From Microbacterium sp. SL75 (GTDB lineage: Bacteria; Actinomycetota; Actinomycetes; Actinomycetales; Microbacteriaceae): a stretch of 64,000 nucleotides of DNA. How positions within the stretch are numbered: the stretch's first letter is position 1; each line of letters begins with the position of its first letter. Shown piece after piece: positions 54,425-63,427 of the stretch. The notes beneath the pieces were generated by a model. It ran no database searches, was not told where the DNA came from, and saw only the letters and a program-made list of their open reading frames with translations. Where the stretch lies: positions 62,001 to 126,000 of the forward strand of contig NZ_CP113067.1 of assembly GCF_026625865.1 (NCBI RefSeq), written 5' to 3'. The translations under genes were made by a program, and so were the position numbers.

Positions 54425-55423
54425 TCAGCGCATCACCAGCCGCGGCTCCACGAGCACGTGGGCGGCCCCGGCCGTCGCGGCGCGCGGCGCGACGACCGTG
54501 CCGTTCTCGCCCATGAGCAGATCGAGAGCGCCGGATGCCACCCTCTCGGGCAACTGCTCCACGCTCGAGAGCCCGAGCGCTTCGACGGCGGGGGTGTTGT
54601 CGAAACCGATCACGGCGACATCGGGGCGACCAGCCAAGGTCACGGCGAGATGCGCGCCGATCGCGAGCGAATCACTCGCGCAGACGATGCCGCGCACGCC
54701 GGGGTCGGCCGCCAGGCCCGCTGTGACCACGTCGCGCGCGGCGGCGACGTTCTCTTCGACGACCCATCGCGGCCCCGAAGCTGAGCTCTCGCGCCAGCCG
54801 CGCTCACGATCGTCACCCGTGCCCGAGCCGGAGGGCCACCCGAGGAACGCGATGCGCGCTACGCCCCGCTCCTGCAGGTGTATCGTCGCCGCGCGAGTTC
54901 CCGCGGCCCCGTCGACATCGACCCACAGATGCGCGGGCGCCTCGACGTCGTTCTCGCCCCACGGGCGACCGAACGAGACGAACGGCAGCCCGCGGTCCAC
55001 GAGCCAGCCGGTGCGGGGGTCGCCGTGGAAGGTTCCGGTCACCACCACGGCATCCACCTCTCCCCCCTCGAGAAGGTCGCCGAGGCGGGCGATCTCTTCT
55101 TCGGGCGTGCGCGCGGCGTAGAGCAAGACGCGCATGTCACGTTCTCCCGCACGTTCGGTGAGGGCGTGCACGAAGCGGTCCAGGACGACGCCTGAGATAC
55201 CACCGGCGTAGGGATCGAGATGGATGCCGATGGTCGAGCTGCGTCGCGTGCGAAGCCGACGGGCGGCGGCGTGCGGCCGATAGCCGAGCTCGGCGATCGC
55301 CGCCTCGACCCTCAGGCGCGTCGCTTCGCGGACGATATCCGGCGTGTTGACGACGTTCGAGACGGTCTGCCGGGAGACCCCCGCGACACGCGCGACGTCG
55401 TCGACGGTGGGCGCCTTCGCCAT
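54425..55423 (-). CDS. LacI-family regulator of the oligosaccharide operon
   Basis: 332 residues. The HTH reads TVDDVARVAGVSRQTVSNVV (about 6-25) and the hinge PHAAARRLRTRRSSTIGIHL. The effector domain includes VDAVVVTGTFHGDP, IAFLGWPSGSG, IVCASDSLAIGAHLAV and VAVIGFDNTPAVEA. Divergent from the transporter operon, with a perfect AACGTT-centred palindrome next to the operon promoter, the usual LacI-family operator type. Confidence 0.92.
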   Translation of the reverse strand: MAKAPTVDDVARVAGVSRQTVSNVVNTPDIVREATRLRVEAAIAELGYRPHAAARRLRTRRSSTIGIHLDPYAGGISGVVLDRFVHALTERAGERDMRVLLYAARTPEEEIARLGDLLEGGEVDAVVVTGTFHGDPRTGWLVDRGLPFVSFGRPWGENDVEAPAHLWVDVDGAAGTRAATIHLQERGVARIAFLGWPSGSGTGDDRERGWRESSASGPRWVVEENVAAARDVVTAGLAADPGVRGIVCASDSLAIGAHLAVTLAGRPDVAVIGFDNTPAVEALGLSSVEQLPERVASGALDLLMGENGTVVAPRAATAGAAHVLVEPRLVMR

Positions 55424-55514
55424 GTCTGCCCTCCCCCTCAGTCCGCTCCGGAGAGATCCGACCGGGCCGCCACGAGTCCGGCCAGATCGTCAGCCTAGGA
55501 CGCCGGGCACCCTC

Positions 55515-55571
55515 TTGACAGCCAGGCCCACCGTTCTTTACCGTTGTCAAACCGTCATTTGAACGTTCAAA
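55515..55571 (+). promoter_or_regulatory. Promoter and operator of the oligosaccharide operon
   Basis: A perfect -35 TTGACA (55515-55520) is followed after 16 bp by a weak -10 TTTACC (55537-55542). The perfect 14-bp palindrome TTTGAACGTTCAAA (55558-55571) sits just downstream, around the expected transcript start, where a LacI-family repressor would block initiation. Confidence 0.72.
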
Positions 55572-55628
55572 AGATGGCCCTCCGAGCACCTGCGGAGGGG
55601 TCGCATGCCTCATCGAAGGAGAGAGACA

Positions 55629-56879
55629 ATGACACGGCACACCCCCAACCGCCGGGCGCGAACCTGGCTCGGAGCCGGCGCACTGCTGACCACCGGCGCC
55701 CTGGCCCTGACGGCCTGCGGGTCGGGCTTCAACGACACCCCCGGCGAAGGTCAGGCCTCCGGCGGCGGCACGCTCAGGCTCCTCATCGGCTCGTCGGGCG
55801 ACGCCGAGACGAAGGCCGTCACCGACGCCGTCGCCGCCTGGAGCGAGCAGTCGGGCGTGCAGGCCGAGGTCCAGACCGCCAACGACCTCCCCCAGCAACT
55901 CTCTCAGGGCTTCGCGGCCGGGTCTCCGCCCGACCTCTTCTACCTCGCCCCCGAGGCCCTCGCCGGCTACGCCGCAAACGGCTCGATCGCCGCCTACGGC
56001 GACGACCTGGCGAACAAGGACGATTTCTATCCATCGCTCGTCGACAACTTCACCGTCGACGGGAAGTTCTACTGCGCACCCAAGGATTTCTCGACCCTGG
56101 CCCTCATCATCAACACCGACCTCTGGTCGGCGGCAGGGCTGACGGATGCCGATGTCCCCACGACCTGGGACCAGTTGGCATCCGTCGCCCAGAAGCTCAC
56201 CACCGACGGCCGCGTGGGCCTGGCGTTCGGCGCCGAGTACCAGCGCATCGGAGCCTTCATGGCCGAGGCCGGCGGCGGACTCGTCACCGACGGCAAGGCC
56301 ACGGCGGACAGCTCCGCGAACGTCGAGGCGCTGAATTACGTCAAGACGCACCTGAATGACGGCACGTTCGCGTTCGCGTCCGACGTGGGCGCCGGGTGGG
56401 GCGGCGAGGCGTTCGGCACCCAGAAGGCCGCGATGGTCATCGAAGGCAACTGGATCACCGGCGCCATGTCGGCCGATTACCCGGGCGTGAAGTATCAGGT
56501 CGCCGAACTGCCCGCGGGTCCCGGTGGCAAGGGAACGCTGCAGTTCACCAACTGCTGGGGCATGGCCGCCGACAGCGGCAACCAGGATCAAGCGCGCTCG
56601 CTCGTCGAGTACTTGACCTCCACCGACCAGCAGCTGGCGTTCTCGAAAGCCTTCGGCCCGATGCCCTCGATCCAGTCGGCCGCCGACGCGTGGAGCGCGG
56701 CGAACCCCGACCTCACGGCGTTCCTCTCCGGTGCCGAGAACGCGCAGTTCCCGCCGAACATGGCCGGCGCCGCCGACGTCATCACCGACTTCAACGCCCA
56801 GCTGGAGTCGCTGAAGACGGGTGACCCGCAGGCGCTGCTGCAGACGGCGCAATCCAACCTCGAGGCCATCACGAAGTAG
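55629..56879 (+). CDS. Extracellular oligosaccharide-binding lipoprotein
   Basis: 416 residues. The signal ends TGALALTACGSGFND (lipobox LTAC). The mature type-1 extracellular solute-binding domain shows TLRLLIGSSGDAETKAVTDA, YLAPEALAGYAANGSI, DFSTLALIINTDLW, AAMVIEGNWITGAM and QFTNCWGMAADSGNQ. ATG 55629 has AGGAGAG upstream. Captures a malto-, isomalto- or other oligosaccharide for the two following permeases; the sugar is not certain. Confidence 0.93.
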   Translation: MTRHTPNRRARTWLGAGALLTTGALALTACGSGFNDTPGEGQASGGGTLRLLIGSSGDAETKAVTDAVAAWSEQSGVQAEVQTANDLPQQLSQGFAAGSPPDLFYLAPEALAGYAANGSIAAYGDDLANKDDFYPSLVDNFTVDGKFYCAPKDFSTLALIINTDLWSAAGLTDADVPTTWDQLASVAQKLTTDGRVGLAFGAEYQRIGAFMAEAGGGLVTDGKATADSSANVEALNYVKTHLNDGTFAFASDVGAGWGGEAFGTQKAAMVIEGNWITGAMSADYPGVKYQVAELPAGPGGKGTLQFTNCWGMAADSGNQDQARSLVEYLTSTDQQLAFSKAFGPMPSIQSAADAWSAANPDLTAFLSGAENAQFPPNMAGAADVITDFNAQLESLKTGDPQALLQTAQSNLEAITK

Positions 56880-56881
56880 CC

Positions 56882-57988
56882 ATGAGTGCTCTCACCTCAG
56901 CGCCGCGTCGCGCCGGATCCTCCTCCCCGGGAATCCGGCGCGGCGAGGCCGCCGCCGGCTGGCTGTTCACCGCCCCCGTGCTGATCATCCTGGGCGTGTT
57001 CCTGCTCGTCCCCGTGCTCATGGCGCTGTGGGTGAGCTTCTCTGACTGGACCGGGCGCGGCAGCCCCTTCTCGCCCAACGTCGGCTTCGTCGGTCTCGAC
57101 AACTACGCCGCCGTCACCACAGGCGGCGGTCTCGCCGAGCGCGACTTCGGCACGGCGCTGCGCAACAACGCCTGGTACGTGCTGCTGGTCGTCCCCCTTC
57201 AGACGGCGCTGTCACTGTTTCTCGCGGTGCTGGTCAACCGCGCGATCCTCCGCGGCCGGGGGCTCTTCCGCACGGCCTTCTACTTCCCCTCGGTCACGAG
57301 CTCGGTGGCCATCACCGTGCTGTGGCTCTTCCTCTTCTCGGCATCCGGAGCCGTCAACGAAGTACTGTCGTGGCTCGGCATCAATGGACCGAACTGGTTC
57401 AGCGATCCCTCGGGCGTCGTGCACAACCTGCTCGGCGCCGTGGGGGTGACCAGCGGCCCCGCGTTTCTGACCGGCAATACGCTGCTCGGCGTCTCGTGGT
57501 GGGACTGGCTCGCCGGTCCGTCTGTCGCGATGTCGGCGTTCATCCTCATGGCGGTCTTCACCACCTCGGGCACGTTCATGCTGTTGTTCATCGCGGGCCT
57601 GCAGAACATCGGTGCCGATGTGCAGGAGGCCGCCATGATGGACGGCGCGAACGGCTGGCAGCGGTTCTGGCGCGTCACCCTTCCGCAGCTCAAGCCCGTG
57701 CTGTTCACGGTGCTGACCCTCGGCCTCATCGGCACCTGGCAGGTGTTCGACCAGATCTACACGGGCACCCAGGGCGGCCCGGGCAAGACGACACTCACCC
57801 CCGCCTACCTCAGCTACTCCTCGGCGTTCCTGTCGCAGCAGTGGGGCCAGGGCGCGGCGATCGCTTTCGTGCTGTTCGTGATCATCGTGGCGCTGACGAT
57901 CCTGCAGCGGTTCGTGCTGCGCGATCGTCCCGTGTCGAAGCGGCGCCTCCGCCAATACGACGTGCACACGAAAGCAGCCCGACGATGA
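56882..57988 (+). CDS. Sugar ABC transporter permease (MalF-like)
   Basis: 368 residues, six main helices beginning GWLFTAPVLIILGVFLLVP. The cytoplasmic EAA loop reads VQEAAMMDGANGWQRFWRVT. A longer middle part (GINGPNWFSDPSGVVHNLLG) extends the periplasmic domain relative to minimal MalF-like permeases. It starts 2 bp after the binding-protein stop. Confidence 0.94.
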   Translation: MSALTSAPRRAGSSSPGIRRGEAAAGWLFTAPVLIILGVFLLVPVLMALWVSFSDWTGRGSPFSPNVGFVGLDNYAAVTTGGGLAERDFGTALRNNAWYVLLVVPLQTALSLFLAVLVNRAILRGRGLFRTAFYFPSVTSSVAITVLWLFLFSASGAVNEVLSWLGINGPNWFSDPSGVVHNLLGAVGVTSGPAFLTGNTLLGVSWWDWLAGPSVAMSAFILMAVFTTSGTFMLLFIAGLQNIGADVQEAAMMDGANGWQRFWRVTLPQLKPVLFTVLTLGLIGTWQVFDQIYTGTQGGPGKTTLTPAYLSYSSAFLSQQWGQGAAIAFVLFVIIVALTILQRFVLRDRPVSKRRLRQYDVHTKAARR

Positions 57989-58899
57989 CCGCGACCGCAT
58001 CCCCACAGACCACGGTCCTCGCCGAACAGCGCCTCGGCGGACCCGAGAAGCCGACGAAGCACCGCATGTCGCGCAAAGCCCTCGGCTGGCAGATCGGCCT
58101 CTACGCCCTTCTGGTCGTGCTCGCCGTCATCTACATCTACCCCTTCCTCGTACAGGTGGCGACGTCGTTCAAGACGGATGCCTCGGCGGCGGCCGACCCG
58201 ATCTCGCTCGCGCCGCAGGCTTTCACGTGGGCGGCGTACGAACGGTTGTTCCTCAACTCCGACTTCCCTGTATGGTTCGGCAATTCCGTCGTGGTCACCG
58301 TCTTCGTCACCGCGGGGCGCGTGTTCTTCAATTCGCTCGCCGGATACGCGCTCGCGCGGCTGCAGTTTCGGGGGCGCGGTCTCGTCTTCGCCGGACTCAT
58401 CGCGGTCATGGCTGTTCCTACCGTCGTGCTGCTCATCCCGAAGTTCCTCGTGATCAACCAGCTCGGCATCTACGACTCCTACGCCGGCATGATTCTCCCG
58501 CTGCTCGTTGATGCCGCGGGCGTCTTCATCATGAAGAACTTCTTCGAGTCGATCCCACCGTCCGTCGAGGAGCAAGCGCGCATCGACGGGGCGGGGACCT
58601 TTCGCATCTTCTGGTCGGTCGTCCTTCCGATGGCTCGACCCGCGCTCATCACGATCGTCATCCTGTCGTTCCAGGGATCGTGGAACGAGCTGAGCCACTT
58701 CGTCATCTCCACCCAGTCCCCCGAGCTGACCACCCTGACCAAGGGCGTGGCCTCTCTGGCCAGCGGGCAGCTCAGCCAGGGCAGCCAATTCCCCCTCAAA
58801 CTCGCGGCCGCGGCCATCATGACGATTCCCGTCGCCGTGGTGTTCTTCATCTTCCAGCGCCGCATCATGAACGCCAGCGAAGGAGCCGTCAAAGAATGA
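57985..58899 (+). CDS. Sugar ABC transporter permease (MalG-like)
   Basis: 304 residues. Helix 1 is GLYALLVVLAVIYIYPFLVQ, and the EAA loop is SVEEQARIDGAGTFRIFWSV. It overlaps the MalF-like gene by 4 bp and the next gene by 4 bp, so the operon is tightly coupled. Pairs with the MalF-like subunit; a shared MsmK-type ATPase encoded elsewhere is expected to power it. Confidence 0.94.
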   Translation: MTATASPQTTVLAEQRLGGPEKPTKHRMSRKALGWQIGLYALLVVLAVIYIYPFLVQVATSFKTDASAAADPISLAPQAFTWAAYERLFLNSDFPVWFGNSVVVTVFVTAGRVFFNSLAGYALARLQFRGRGLVFAGLIAVMAVPTVVLLIPKFLVINQLGIYDSYAGMILPLLVDAAGVFIMKNFFESIPPSVEEQARIDGAGTFRIFWSVVLPMARPALITIVILSFQGSWNELSHFVISTQSPELTTLTKGVASLASGQLSQGSQFPLKLAAAAIMTIPVAVVFFIFQRRIMNASEGAVKE

Positions 58900-60851
58900 C
58901 CACCGCCCCCACGATCACCCCGCCCGCCGCAACCGCCGTCGCCCCGGCTGCTCTGCAACCGCTGCTGAACGACGCCCTGATCGTGCTGCGCGCCCCGACC
59001 CAGGTCTGGTCCGACACCACGGGCGACATCGGCTCCGCTGCCGTGCACGGGGTCTACCACGGCGACGTGCGACACATCCGGGCACTGACCGTGTCGTGCG
59101 ACGATTCCACGATCGAGTGGATCTCGGCCGCTCCCGACGGAGCGTCGCGCGTGGTCTTCGGCGGGCTCCTGCGCGGGATCGACGACACGACCCCCGACCC
59201 CAAGGTGCGGCTTCTGCGCGATCGGCGGGTTGCCGACGGCGTCGTCAGCGAGTCGTGGACCCTGCGCTCGCGTCTCGACCGGCCCGTTCGCGCCGCATTG
59301 CATCTGCGGGTCGAGCCCGAGTTCGCGCAGTTGCACGAGGTGAAGTCCGGTCACGCGCTCGCTCGCAGCACCGACGTGACGGTCGACGGTGGTGGCGCGC
59401 GCGTCAACGCCGGCGCTCTGGGGCTCGAACTGATTGCTCCCGGGGCCCGGGTGGCATCCGGCGTCGACGGCGTGGTCGCCGTCTGGAGCGTCGAGGTGCC
59501 CGCGTTCGGCGAGGTCGAGATCGGCTGGTCGCTCAGGCTGCGCGATGACACCCTCGTTGTGGACTCCGCCACCGCGCCCGCCCGGTGGGATGCCGCGGGC
59601 GTCGCCGCCGGAGCTCCCGACGCGCGCCTGTCCCGGTGGCTGCGGACGGCCCTCGACGATCTGGACGCCCTGCGTCTGGCGCTTCCCGACCACCCGCTCG
59701 ATGAATTCTTCGCCGCCGGGGCACCGTGGTTCTTCACCCTGTTCGGACGCGACTCCATCTGGGCCGCGCGCCTCACCCTGCCGGTGGACCGTGAGATCGC
59801 GGCATCCACCCTCCGCGTGCTCGCGCGCCTGCAGGGGACTGATGACGACGCACAGACGGCGCAGGAGCCCGGCAAGATCCTGCACGAACTGCGTGCTTCC
59901 GCGCTCGAGATGCCGGGTGAGGGGATCGTGCTGCCCCCGAAGTACTACGGCAGCGTCGACTCCACTCCGCTGTGGATCTGTCTGCTGGCCGATGCCCACC
60001 GTGCCGGCATGCCCGACGGCGAGGTGCGCGAGCTGCTGCCCGCGCTCCGCCGGGCGCTCGGCTGGATCCGCGACTACGGCGACAGCGACGGCGACGGCTT
60101 CCTCGACTACATCGACCGGCTCGGCACGGGCCTGTCGAATCAGGGGTGGAAAGACTCCGGCGACTCGGTCCAATGGCGCGACGGCAGCCTCGCCGAAGGA
60201 CCGATCGCCCTGTGCGAGGTGCAGGCCTACGCCTATGAGGCCGCTCTCGCCGGCGCCGACCTGCTCGAGCGTTTCGGAGACACCACCGATGCCGACGACA
60301 TCTCGTTCTGGCGCGTCTGGGCTGCCGATCTCAAGACGCGTTTCGCCTCGACGTACTGGGTCGAGACGCCCGAGGGGCGGTACCCGGCGATCGCGCTCGA
60401 CCGCGACAAGCGCCCCGTCGACTCCCTCACCAGCAACATCGGGCATCTTCTCGGCACCGGCATCCTCTCCTCCGACGAAGAGGCGCACGTCGCCTCGCTG
60501 CTGCTCGGTGAGACCATGTCGAGCGGTTTCGGCATCCGCACATTGTCGACGGACGCCGCGGGGTATTGGCCCCTGTCCTACCACGGGGGCAGTGTCTGGG
60601 TGCACGACACCGCGATCGCGGCGCACGGCATGCTGCGCGCGGGACTCGTCGAGTCGGCGCGGGCGGTGGTGGAGGGGCTGCTGGATGCCGCCGAGGGCTT
60701 CGGGTACCGCGTTCCCGAGCTGCACGCCGGCGATCCGCGGTCACACTCGTCCGTGCCGACGCCCTACCCGGCCGCGTGCCGGCCCCAGGCGTGGTCGGCA
60801 GCCGCCGCGGTGGTGTGCCTGACCGCGCTCGCGCCCGCCCCCGGGGAGTGA
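58896..60851 (+). CDS. Amylo-alpha-1,6-glucosidase / glycogen-debranching-like glycosidase
   Basis: 651 residues, cytoplasmic (no signal). The N-terminal beta domain (about 15-235) resembles the glycogen-debranching N-domain (GDIGSAAVHGVYHGDVRHIR). The (alpha/alpha)6 catalytic domain carries WFFTLFGRDSIWAARLTLPV, GRVLARLQGT-like helices, NQGWKDSGDSVQWRDG and GPIALCEVQAYAYEAAL, ending with WPLSYHGGSVWVHDTAIAAHG. The Asp and Glu in these motifs are the expected catalytic residues of the family. Genetic linkage suggests it degrades the imported oligosaccharide inside the cell. Confidence 0.9.
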   Translation: MTTAPTITPPAATAVAPAALQPLLNDALIVLRAPTQVWSDTTGDIGSAAVHGVYHGDVRHIRALTVSCDDSTIEWISAAPDGASRVVFGGLLRGIDDTTPDPKVRLLRDRRVADGVVSESWTLRSRLDRPVRAALHLRVEPEFAQLHEVKSGHALARSTDVTVDGGGARVNAGALGLELIAPGARVASGVDGVVAVWSVEVPAFGEVEIGWSLRLRDDTLVVDSATAPARWDAAGVAAGAPDARLSRWLRTALDDLDALRLALPDHPLDEFFAAGAPWFFTLFGRDSIWAARLTLPVDREIAASTLRVLARLQGTDDDAQTAQEPGKILHELRASALEMPGEGIVLPPKYYGSVDSTPLWICLLADAHRAGMPDGEVRELLPALRRALGWIRDYGDSDGDGFLDYIDRLGTGLSNQGWKDSGDSVQWRDGSLAEGPIALCEVQAYAYEAALAGADLLERFGDTTDADDISFWRVWAADLKTRFASTYWVETPEGRYPAIALDRDKRPVDSLTSNIGHLLGTGILSSDEEAHVASLLLGETMSSGFGIRTLSTDAAGYWPLSYHGGSVWVHDTAIAAHGMLRAGLVESARAVVEGLLDAAEGFGYRVPELHAGDPRSHSSVPTPYPAACRPQAWSAAAAVVCLTALAPAPGE

Positions 60852-60855
60852 GCCC

Positions 60856-60890
60856 GCCGGGCGGTGGTGGCCCGAGCGCCACCGCCCGGC
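60856..60890 (+). terminator. Hairpin ending the oligosaccharide operon
   Basis: A perfect 12-bp stem: gccgggcggtgg (60856-60867) pairs with ccaccgcccggc (60879-60890), 11-nt loop. It begins 5 bp after the last stop codon. No T tract follows. Confidence 0.75.
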
Positions 60891-60904
60891 GCCCCCTCCA
60901 CGGT

Positions 60905-61023
60905 GGGGCGCCAGAAGTGGCCCCGGGCCACCCCCGTGGCTTTGGGTACACACCGCGGCCACCCCCGCCCGGCCCTCCCTCGCGCCGGGGCACCAGAAAT
61001 GGCCCCGGGGCATCCCCCATGGC
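60905..61023. repeat. Imperfect direct repeats in an intergenic region
   Basis: Two copies of about 36 bp, starting ggggcgccagaagtggcccc at 60905 and ggggcaccagaaatggcccc at 60987, with similar ends (ccccgtggc / ccccatggc). No gene is credible in 60852-61053. Confidence 0.7.
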
Positions 61024-61053
61024 CCCGGGGCCACAGCCGACCGCCGCGCGACC

Positions 61054-61530
61054 TCACGCCACCCGCGTGACCGTACCGCCGGTCAGCCGCACGAGCTCGG
61101 CGAACGTCAACGGGAACACGGTGTGCGGGGTGCCGCCCGCGGCCCAGATCTCGGGAAAAGCGGCGAGATCCTCGTCGACGATCGTGGTCAGTGGATGCGG
61201 GTGCCCGGTCGGCGCGACTCCCCCGATGGGCTGCCCGGTGGCGGCCAGCACCTGTGCGGGACTGGCACGACGGATGCCGCCGCGCCCGAGCCGCTGGGCC
61301 AGAGCCCCCGTGTCGACGCGGTGCGCACCGCTGGTCATGACGAGCAGGGGTTCGTCGTCACTCCAGAACACAAGGCTGTTCGCGATGGCCCCGACGTCCA
61401 CCCCCAGGGCGGCGGCCGCGAGGGCCGCGGTGGATGCGGCATCGGGGAGTACGACGATCTGACCGTCGATTTCCGCGGCCTGCAGGGACGCGGCGACAAG
61501 ACGACTGCGGGTGGGGAGGGCGTCGGACAT
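61054..61530 (-). CDS. YbaK/EbsC-family aminoacyl-tRNA deacylase
   Basis: 158 residues of the YbaK/ProRS-editing fold: IVVLPDAASTAALAAAALGV, IANSLVFWSDDEPLLVMTSG, HRVDTGALAQRLG, and the glycine-rich GQPIGGVAPTGHP loop with PHTVFPLTFAELVRLTG at the end. Members remove mischarged amino acids from tRNA, often Cys-tRNA(Pro). Divergent from the dehydrogenase gene across 207 bp. Confidence 0.9.
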   Translation of the reverse strand: MSDALPTRSRLVAASLQAAEIDGQIVVLPDAASTAALAAAALGVDVGAIANSLVFWSDDEPLLVMTSGAHRVDTGALAQRLGRGGIRRASPAQVLAATGQPIGGVAPTGHPHPLTTIVDEDLAAFPEIWAAGGTPHTVFPLTFAELVRLTGGTVTRVA

Positions 61531-61737
61531 GCCGCCCAGCCTAGGTCCGTCTGCGTGTCCCCCTCCCCCGCCCGCCGTCACACGATCCGCTCGAGGTCGT
61601 ATGGTGTGGCGCCGTCCGGGCTCCCCGTCGCTGCACTCGCATCCGACCGCCTCACCCGTCAGAATGGATGCCGGATGCCGCAACGCCGCGGCCCCCGACA
61701 AGCGCTGCCCACAAGGCGGCCGACGACAAGGAACGCG

Positions 61738-62811
61738 ATGACCAACGCTCTGCCCCTGCCCGATTTCACGCACGAACGCGTGGAGGTGATCACGGGGCGA
61801 CGCAGCGGTCTGCTCGTCGCCGTGGCGCTCCACTCCTCGGTCCTCGGCCCCGCTCTCGGCGGTGCGCGCCTGTGGACGTACCCCTCGTGGACCGACGCGC
61901 TCGGCGACGCTCTCCGCCTCTCGGCGGCGATGACGCTCAAGAACGCCGCTGCCGGTCTCGACGCGGGAGGCGGCAAGTCCGTGATCGGTCTTCCCGAGGG
62001 CACGGTGCTCGACCCCGACCGGCGGCGAGCCGCCTTCCTCGACCTCGGTGACGCCGTCGACAGTCTCGGTGGCCTGTACCGCACCGCCGAAGACGTGGGC
62101 TCGACGACCGAGGACATGCTCGTCGTGAGCGAGCGCACCCCGCACGTCGTCGGCCTGCCCGACACCGTGGGCGGCTCGGGCGAGCCCGCGGGCCCGACGA
62201 GCCTCGGCGTCTACGCCTCTCTCATCGCGACCCTCGAACGCGCCGTCGGCACGCGTGACGTCGCCGATCGCCGCATCACGATCGCCGGCCTCGGGCAGGT
62301 CGGCGGACGCCTCGCCGAGCGCCTCGCCGCCGAGAACGCCGTCCTCACCGTCACCGACGTGAACCCCGCCAAGCGCGCCCTCGCCGCCGAGCTGGGCGCG
62401 TCGTGGGTCGAGCCGAGCGAGGCGCACCTCATCCCCGCCGATGTCTTCGTCCCCGCGGGCATCGGCGGCGTCCTCACCGACGAGGTGATCGACGCCCTCG
62501 ACGCCCGCGCCGTGTGCGGCCCCGCGAACAACCCGCTGGCCGACCGCTCCGGTGCCGACCGGCTCGCGGCCCGCGGCATCCTCTACGCCCCCGACTTCGT
62601 GGTCAACGCCGGAGGGGTCATCTATCTCGACCTGGTGGCCAAGCAGCGCGGCACTCTCGACGAGATCATGGGTCGCGTCGCCGGGATCGGCGACACCGTC
62701 CGTCGCGTGTTCGACGAAGCCGCGACCCGGGGCGTGACACCGCTCGCCGCTGCGGAGGGGCTCGCCGCCGAGCGACTCGCCGCGGGCGCAGGTCGCACCG
62801 CGCTCGTCTAG
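61738..62811 (+). CDS. Leucine/phenylalanine/valine dehydrogenase-family protein
   Basis: 357 residues. The substrate domain has LGGARLWTYPSWTDAL and MTLKNAAAGLDAGGGKSVIG, containing the two lysines of the amino-acid dehydrogenase active site. The NAD-binding domain has ITIAGLGQVGGRLAERLA (GxGxxG), then ADVFVPAGIGGVL, CGPANNPLA and YAPDFVVNAGGVIY. ATG 61738 with AAGGAA upstream. Deaminates a branched-chain or aromatic amino acid; exact preference not determined. Confidence 0.93.
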   Translation: MTNALPLPDFTHERVEVITGRRSGLLVAVALHSSVLGPALGGARLWTYPSWTDALGDALRLSAAMTLKNAAAGLDAGGGKSVIGLPEGTVLDPDRRRAAFLDLGDAVDSLGGLYRTAEDVGSTTEDMLVVSERTPHVVGLPDTVGGSGEPAGPTSLGVYASLIATLERAVGTRDVADRRITIAGLGQVGGRLAERLAAENAVLTVTDVNPAKRALAAELGASWVEPSEAHLIPADVFVPAGIGGVLTDEVIDALDARAVCGPANNPLADRSGADRLAARGILYAPDFVVNAGGVIYLDLVAKQRGTLDEIMGRVAGIGDTVRRVFDEAATRGVTPLAAAEGLAAERLAAGAGRTALV

Positions 62812-62830
62812 ATCGCGGCGGGAAAGAAGA

Positions 62831-62870
62831 AGAACCGGATGCCGCTCGCGCGGCATCCGGTTCTTTTGTT
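62831..62870. terminator. Rho-independent, probably bidirectional terminator
   Basis: A perfect 14-bp stem (agaaccggatgccg 62831-62844; cggcatccggttct 62851-62864) with a 6-nt loop is followed by TTTGTT. The A-rich left flank (aaagaag) gives a weak T tract in the other direction, so it can also end the convergent lsr2 gene. Confidence 0.92.
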
Positions 62871-62878
62871 CGAGAACG

Positions 62879-63217
62879 TCAGTGAGCGGCGTCGTAGGCC
62901 GCGAGAACGGTAGCGGAGATGCGTCCCCGATCATTGATGGGGAAACCATTCTTCTGCGCCCACGATCGCACGTCGATCAAATCTCGGGTGGGAATGGCGC
63001 GTCCCCGGGGAGTGCGTCGAGGGGTGGCCGGAGACGACCCGATCGGTCGTGCGGCAGAAATGAACGGCCGAAACGCGTCGCGCAGTATCTCGGCATTCTG
63101 GGGAGACAGATCGATCTCGTAGGAACGCCCTTCCAGAGAGAAGGTCAGAGTGGTTCCGTCTTCGATGACCGATCCGTCGAGATCATCGATCGTCTGCGTG
63201 ATGTGCTTTTTCGCCAT
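62879..63217 (-). CDS. lsr2: Lsr2-family nucleoid protein, paralogue 1
   Basis: 112 residues. The N-terminal dimerisation half shows THLTF-like strands (TLTFSLEGRSYEIDLSPQNA) after ITQTIDDLDGS; a flexible basic linker follows. The C-terminal DNA-binding half ends VRSWAQKNGFPINDRGRISA, with the RGR motif that inserts into the minor groove of AT-rich DNA. Lsr2 is the H-NS-like silencer of foreign, low-GC DNA in actinobacteria. Confidence 0.94.
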   Translation of the reverse strand: MAKKHITQTIDDLDGSVIEDGTTLTFSLEGRSYEIDLSPQNAEILRDAFRPFISAARPIGSSPATPRRTPRGRAIPTRDLIDVRSWAQKNGFPINDRGRISATVLAAYDAAH

Positions 63218-63376
63218 GCCGCGACCATATGCCGCCGACGAGGCGCATTCCGGGCCGCGCTTTCAAATTTCACCCGTCAGCTCGCCTGCTTTCACCGGCC
63301 CCGACCGCCGACCGGCCGTTCCGCGATTCCCTGCGGGTTCGGCGGCTTTGGTCGAGACGGTCTGGCGAACGTAGGA

Positions 63377-63415
63377 ATCCTCTCGGCCGGTGCTCTCACA
63401 TCCGGCCGAGAGGAT
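63377..63415 (-). terminator. Hairpin between the two lsr2 genes
   Basis: A perfect 14-bp stem: atcctctcggccgg (63377-63390) with ccggccgagaggat (63402-63415), 11-nt loop. It follows the stop of the second lsr2 gene on the minus strand, separating the transcripts. Confidence 0.82.
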
Positions 63416-63427
63416 CGGGACCGAAGA

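Noticed and set aside
55137..56852. 571-residue minus-strand frame across the binding-protein gene
   Set aside because: Low-complexity antisense translation; the + strand has signal peptide, lipobox and solute-binding motifs in the same stretch.
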